Assembly: GCA_019693395.1 (NCBI GenBank)
Contig: JAAMXP010002397.1
Span: forward strand, 1 to 16,570
Direction of reading: 5' to 3'
DNA length: 16,570 nucleotides
Source: Ettlia oleoabundans
Taxonomy: Eukaryota > Chlorophyta > Chlorophyceae > Chlamydomonadales
Shown here: in pieces, positions 12,118 to 16,570 of the stretch
How the letters are laid out: every line of letters begins with the position of its first letter
How positions within the stretch are numbered: the stretch's first letter is position 1
Program-made: the position numbers and the translations under genes
Notes under the pieces: generated by a model
What the model was told of the DNA's origin: nothing
Databases searched by the model: none
Seen by the model: the letters and a program-made list of their open reading frames with translations, nothing else

Positions 12118-12122
12118 TTACA
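12118..12122 (-). terminator. Candidate poly(A) signal TGTAA of the TPR-like gene
   Basis: TGTAA on the minus strand lies about 345 nt after the TAG stop at 12470-12468. This would be an ordinary 3' UTR length for a green alga. The match is only five bases. Confidence 0.3.
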
Positions 12123-12218
12123 ACGCTCAATCACTTGACAACTCAGGATTCAGCAATGGTTGGATGCATCAACAATGTGCTTGATGCCCGCTCAACACAA
12201 GGGGTTCTGAGGCAGCTA

Positions 12219-12247
12219 TTGCTGCGGTGGGGGTTGCTGCGGTGGGG
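12219..12247 (+). repeat. Two-copy tandem repeat with unit TTGCTGCGGTGGGG
   Basis: TTGCTGCGGTGGGG occurs at 12219-12232 and again at 12234-12247, one G apart. It lies in the 3' region after the TPR-like gene. It looks like simple slippage duplication with no evident function. Confidence 0.85.
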
Positions 12248-12467
12248 CTCCCCTTCCACGTCCCGGTGTGCCGGTGCGCCTACCGCCAGCCGCGCCCCGC
12301 CCTGCACCTACCCCGCCGCGTCCTGCAATCAGCACAGCAGGTCGGCAGGCAGGGCAGGTGAATGCGGGTGAGCTGCAGCTCAGCACACAGTGTGCGCTCA
12401 CCCCCCCCCAGATTGCTTGTACTGCAGCGAGATGGCTGTGGCCACAAGGACTGCAGCAGGCAACCAG

Positions 12468-15400
12468 CTACAAGGCAACTCCTCCTGACCCTTGAGACTT
12501 GCCTGCTGGTCTGGCGGGTGGGGCGGCTGGTTCTGCGGGTGTGGTGCCCTCCCCCTGGTTCTGGTCAATGTTGAACACAATGGGCACACGCTTGCGCCTG
12601 CGCCCCTCCCCTGAGGCAACACCGGGCCCCACCTCCCTGCCACCGCTGGTACCGCCAGTGCCGCTGGCAGGGGTGGTCCCAGCACCGGGTGTCGCTGCCG
12701 CGCCCGTGCCAGCGCTGGCAGTGGGGGCAGGGGTGGGGCGCTTTGGCAGCGGCTTAATGGCGGCACGCGCGGCCTCGCGTGCGGCTGCCACTGCGGCAGC
12801 TGTGGGCGGTTTTGCATCTGCCGGCGTGCCTGCGGCCGCGGCGGGTTCAGCGGCTTGGGGCTTCTGCTTGGGCGAGGCCCTAGCAGCGGCAGCCTGCTTG
12901 GCGGCCTCGGCTGCTTGGGCTTGGGCTTGCGACTCTGCAGCTGCGGCTTCCGTTGCGGCATCCTCCGCCTCCATGGCCGCCAGCTGCGCCTCAAAGTCCT
13001 CATCATCATCGCCCGCACCCGCATCAACACCAGCATCAGCTGCCGCCGCCGCTGGAGCAGCCTTCTCTACACCTGCCGCCTCAACCACGGCCGGTTCCAC
13101 AGCGAGGACAACTGGCTCTGGTGTTTCCGCTGCTGCCGCCGCCGCTGTCGCCGCCGCCTCCCCCCCCACCTGCTGCTGCTGCTCTTGCTCAGGCTGCTCC
13201 TCTTCTGCTGCCTTGAACTCCTCCTCCTCCTCCTCCTCCTCCTCATCCAAACCCCCATCCTCACCACCACCAGCATGCTGCTGCTGCTGGGACAGCGCCT
13301 GCTCCTCCCCCTCTTCCTCCAGCTGCTGGTGGCCCTCTTGCTCCTCACCCCCCTCCTCAGCTGCGGCTTCCAAAGGCGCAGCATGCTCCTCTTCACCGCC
13401 ATGCTCTTCCTCCTGCTCCTGCTCCTGATCAACCTCCTCTCCTGCGACAGCCAAGCAGGCACAGGCAAAGCAGCCGTAAGGACTCGTGAGGTGTGTAACT
13501 CTCGGCACCCAATGTAACTCTCACGAGGTAGCGCCTAGAAGGCTGCTGGCTCCCTGGGCCGCCTCTCACCACCGCTTAGCCCGCGCCCCACACCTTCCCT
13601 CTCCCAACGTGCCAACATAGAGGGCCCCTCAAAGCACACAACCAGGCAGGCCAGCTGTGGCCCTCACCTGCCTCCTCCTCTTGCTCCGCCTCCTCTGTGG
13701 GCTGCATCTGGTCGTCGCCATCACCACCCGCCTGCTGCTCCTCCTCCTCCTCACCCGCCTCCCCCCCATCCTGCTCTTCCACACCCTCCTCATGCACTCC
13801 CGCCTCATCATGTGCTGCTGCTGCTGCTGCTGCACCATCTTCATCGCCTCCTGCCTCATCCTCATTACCCTGCTCAGCCCCCGCCTGCCCCTCCCCTGCT
13901 TCATGCTCCGCGCCTGCCGGCCCCTCGTCCTCAAATTGCCCCTCTTCTCCCTCAGCTTCCGCCTCTTCATAGCCCCCCTCCTCGCCTGGAGCCTCATGGC
14001 CAAGGTCCTGCAGCAGCGGCAGGGAGGGCCCTCGCCATGACTGTACAGACAACAAGTATTCATGGCATGGCCGGGCCGTGGCACTGCCAAGTGGCATGGA
14101 CCTGTTGCCGAGAACAGCATGCGGCCACAAGTCAGCATGCAGCAGACAACAACCACAAGTGACGCACGCACACACCTGCAGCAGCCCTGACACAGCCGCA
14201 AAGCCCCTCACCTCGTCCATTGCTTCATCGTGCTCCTCCTCCTCCTCTACCTCCTCCTCCGCCGCCGCTGTAGCACCAGCGGGCGACTGGGTGGCAGCCT
14301 GCGGCCCCACTGCAGCTGGCTGGTCCTGCCCTTGCTGCTCTGCAGGCGCCGCCAGCCGCGTACGCTTGGCGGCCTGCTCCTGCTCCTCCTCCTCGCCATA
14401 CTGCGCCCCTGCCTCAGCGGGCGGCGCCGCCTCCTCCCCCTCTTGCCGCTGCTGCGGCTGCAGGGGCGGCACCGTCCCCTCAGGTACCTTGCGCTTCTGC
14501 AGCGTCTTCTTAAGCTCCTGCTGCAGCGCTGTGCGCGCCTTGGCCTGGATCTCAGCCACGCGGCGCTCACCCTGCTCACGGGCAGCGGGCCCGCGCGCCC
14601 GCGCCGCCGCTGCAGCCGCCTCTTCCTGCACCGCCCTGAGCTCCGCTTCCAGAGCTGCAATGCGCTGTAGCAGGCGCTGCCTCTCCTCCTGCAGCGCTGC
14701 TACCTGCGCCAGTGCCTGCTCCCTCTCGGCCTGCGCCTCTTGCAGTTGATGCTTGGTGGTCGCCAGCTCCGCCTTGGCCTCATCCGCAGACTGACGCGCT
14801 TTCTTGGCTGCAAAACAGCACCAGCGGCGGCGGGGCAGCTCTGGGGTCAGTAAGCATGGCCCTCTTTCACGCTGACTGCAAACTCCCGCACTCAACAAAA
14901 CCAAGCAGGAGATCGCCGTACAGCTTGCCCCAACATGTCTCACTGCTCCCACGACTTTTCACTTGAACCTCCCACAAGACACCACCTGGCACGGCATGGC
15001 CACTGCCAGGCCACTTGAATCAACACCCATTTTGGCCATGCCACCCAAACAGCACACCACCAGTGCCCGCCCACAGCCAGCACCAGACACTCACCCACTT
15101 CCATAGCCCGTGCCTGTGCCGCTTTGGACTTTGCCTTCTCCGCCTCCAGCTCGCTGGACCGGGCAGCCAGCTCACCACGCAGCCGCTCCACCTCAAGGTT
15201 GAGCGCAGCCAGCACGCCAGACTCCTCCCCCCCATCACCCTGCAGCGCCACGCCACACAAAAGAGTTGGGGTGGTGCTGGGCAGGTGCAGGGTGGGCGCT
15301 GGGCAGATGCTGGGCAGTCTGCCTGCGAATGTGCATCAGCATCAGGCATCAGCAGGCCAATCCACCCTGTGCGTCGTGGTGCACCTGCGCGTCACGCACC

Positions 15401-16504
15401 GCCAGCCATGCTCCGGCACATGCTGACCCGCCGCACCTCAACCGCTCATCCCCTGCCCCGCCTCGCACATCTCCTCCCACACCACCCTACAGCAGTGTTC
15501 CAACCACTCTGCCCCCGCCGCCGCNNCCCCCCCCCCGCTCGTGCTGCCTCACCTCCTGGTGCGCCTCTGCTGCCTTTGCCTTTGCCTCCAGCTCAGCCAG
15601 GCGCTGCTCCTTGTCTATCTGCAACCGCAGCCAGTCCTTGATGGGCTTGCCCTCGGGGTTGAAATTGCGGCGGATGGCCTCCGTCAGACTCTTGTGCATG
15701 CGCCGCGCAACGTCGGCATCAGCCTGAATCAGAGGCAGGCAGGCAGGTAGGATGCAGGTACGAGTGTGTGAATAATCAGGGCAGGCAGGGAGAACGGAGT
15801 GGCGCTGATGGACTAAGGGTGGGTTTCGAGGATAGTGCGACAAATTGGCGAGAAGCGGCAGCGGCAGGCAGTCAACTGCCTGGGGTGTGGTATGGTTGCA
15901 TGTATGACCAGCAGTGTGCCAGAGCTGGTACGAGCGGCCTGGCCTCCAGCGGCTGCCCATGGTGGTGTGATTGAGCCATATAATCACCCTCACACCGACC
16001 ACGTAACACCTCGCTGATGCAATACACAACGACCTCCTGCTTGAACCCGCATCATCCTTTGCACTCACCTTGGCCTTCTCCACCTCCTCAGCAGCACGCC
16101 CCGCTGCCGCCGCATTCTCCTTCTCCGCCTCCTCCACCCTCTTCCTGGCGCCTGCCAGAGCTTCACGCTCAGCGGCCAGCGCCTGTCGGAGCGCTGCCAC
16201 CTCGGCGGCAGCTGCAGCAGCCGCGGCGTCTGCCGCCCGCGCCCGCTCCTGAGCCTCCCTGAGCTCCGCCAGCACCCGCTGGTGCTCCTGCTGGTCCACC
16301 GACTCATACTTCTGCATCAACTGCTGCGCACGCTTCTGCCAACGCTCAGCCTGCTCGCGAGCTCCAGCCAGCTCAGCAGCCGAACCACCAGCAGCCGCCT
16401 CTAGCTCACGAACCCGCGCCTGCAGCGGCGACAGCTGAGCCTCGGCTGACCGCAGACGACCCTGCACTTCTCGCACCTGGCGCTGAGCACGCTCGTTGTC
16501 AGCC
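12468..16504 (-). CDS. Nuclear-basket protein TPR/Mlp/NUA-like, C-terminal part
   Basis: Exons 16504-16069, 15723-15553, 15239-15095, 14807-14212, 14007-13668 and 13441-12468 join at GT-AG borders into 886 residues ending at TAG. The 5' part lies outside the window. Exons 1-4 encode long coiled coils rich in Ala, Glu, Arg and Gln. ERWQKRAQQLMQKYESVDQQE near residue 60 resembles the segment of fungal Mlp and plant nuclear pore anchor proteins in which a kinked coil carries W-K-R...KY..ID/VD. A separate block, NFNPEGKPIKDWLRLQIDKE in exon 2, I cannot assign. From exon 4 on the chain turns into a very acidic low-complexity tail, with a basic KRTRLA in exon 4, runs of Glu and Ala, and near the end RRRKRVPIVFNIDQ. 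A coiled-coil body with an acidic disordered C-terminus is the TPR plan: it forms the filaments of the pore basket and serves mRNA quality control and export. Sequence similarity is modest, so another coiled-coil nuclear protein is possible. Confidence 0.72.
13218..13244 (-). repeat. Trinucleotide run encoding nine glutamates
   Basis: Nine CTC units on the plus strand read as nine GAG codons in exon 6 of the TPR-like gene, between Asp and Phe-Lys-Ala. The identical codons point to recent slippage expansion. Because it is trinucleotide, length changes keep the frame. Confidence 0.95.
13813..13833 (-). repeat. Trinucleotide run encoding polyalanine
   Basis: A CTG/GCT run in exon 5 of the TPR-like gene is read on the minus strand as seven GCA alanine codons inside the acidic tail (context DGAAAAAAAHDEAG). 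It is another in-frame simple repeat in a probably disordered region. Confidence 0.85.
15525..15526. other. Two undetermined bases (NN) in a TPR-like intron
   Basis: The two N bases sit between a GCC-rich stretch and a run of ten C bases, inside the intron 15240-15552. The coding sequence is not affected. They mark a place where the assembly could not resolve a GC-rich homopolymer, so the intron's true length is uncertain. Confidence 0.98.
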
Positions 16505-16570
16505 CTGCGGTGCAACGTGGGGACACCCAGGGGGTGGAGAGGGTGGGGGGGTGGGGGGTTCCTCTTGTGT
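16505..16570 (-). other. Intron of the TPR-like gene at the right edge
   Basis: The acceptor CAG at 16507-16505 (minus strand) precedes the first exon in the window, which begins with the third base of a codon. Upstream on the minus strand is a run of C-rich sequence typical of a polypyrimidine tract. The preceding exon lies outside the window. Confidence 0.7.

Larger units (their letters stand above)
11948..12467. other. Convergent 3' region between RRF and the TPR-like gene
   Basis: Some 520 nt separate the RRF TGA (11945-11947) from the TPR-like TAG (12470-12468). Both 3' UTRs must lie here. No exact TGTAA was seen on the plus strand for RRF. A short tandem duplication lies at 12219-12247. 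No coding sequence or RNA gene is evident. Confidence 0.6.

Noticed and set aside
12499..13428. Long plus-strand frame (309 codons) rich in Ser and Ala opposite the TPR-like exon 6
   Set aside because: It is the mirror image of the Glu/Ala-rich exon on the minus strand: GC-rich low-complexity DNA lacks stops on both strands. The minus frame joins exactly to five further exons, the plus frame to nothing.
13201..13900. Possible CRISPR-like or satellite array from the dense CTC/CTG pattern
   Set aside because: These are short trinucleotide runs in an acidic coding region, without spaced repeat units.
14078..14749. Plus-strand frame (223 codons) of Ser, Ala and Cys
   Set aside because: It is a shadow of the TPR-like exon 4 and its intron and has no independent protein features.
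15487..16515. Single 342-codon coiled-coil exon
   Set aside because: Residues from the middle (15724-16068) are Cys-, His- and Pro-rich and unlike coiled coil, with consensus donor and acceptor at their ends. It is an intron that happens to be open, reported as a finding.

Overview
This is nuclear DNA from a eukaryote, most probably a chlorophyte green alga. It is GC-rich and holds five protein genes interrupted by 24 short introns (134 to 345 nt). The exons were assembled by hand from splice signals, and every reconstructed reading frame closes exactly. The proteins resemble plant and algal versions of their families, including one apparently plastid-directed and one apparently mitochondrion-directed protein. 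The genus cannot be fixed from sequence alone. No CRISPR, insertion sequence, rRNA or tRNA was seen.

Layout: (1) 211-4440, minus strand: CCR4-NOT scaffold NOT1/CNOT1, nine exons, continuing past the left edge. (2) 4441-5634: divergent promoter region. (3) 5635-7450, plus strand: Ran GTPase, six exons, essentially full length. (4) 7451-7875: convergent 3' region. (5) 7876-9096, minus strand: a plant/algal-type SAM-dependent methyltransferase, three exons, one of its introns with a GC-AG border. (6) 9097-10361: divergent, AT-richer spacer. (7) 10362-11947, plus strand: organellar ribosome recycling factor, probably mitochondrial, five exons. (8) 11948-12467: convergent 3' region. (9) 12468-16504, minus strand: C-terminal part of a large coiled-coil protein with a very acidic tail, best explained as the nuclear-basket protein TPR/Mlp/NUA, six exons, continuing past the right edge.

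The genes alternate minus, plus, minus, plus, minus, so each neighbouring pair shares either a promoter region or a 3' region. Three of the five concern mRNA fate or nuclear transport (NOT1, Ran, TPR). There is no evidence that they form a functional cluster, and eukaryotic housekeeping genes are often packed like this.

I did not find an unmistakable new biological system. The points most worth checking are: a NOT1 whose reading frame opens far inside the usual N-terminal arm; four introns that are multiples of three and free of stop codons, so they could be retained in frame; the GC-AG intron; an ambiguous Ran first exon; the glycine-poor SAM motif of the methyltransferase; and an unusual acidic, alanine-rich TPR tail.
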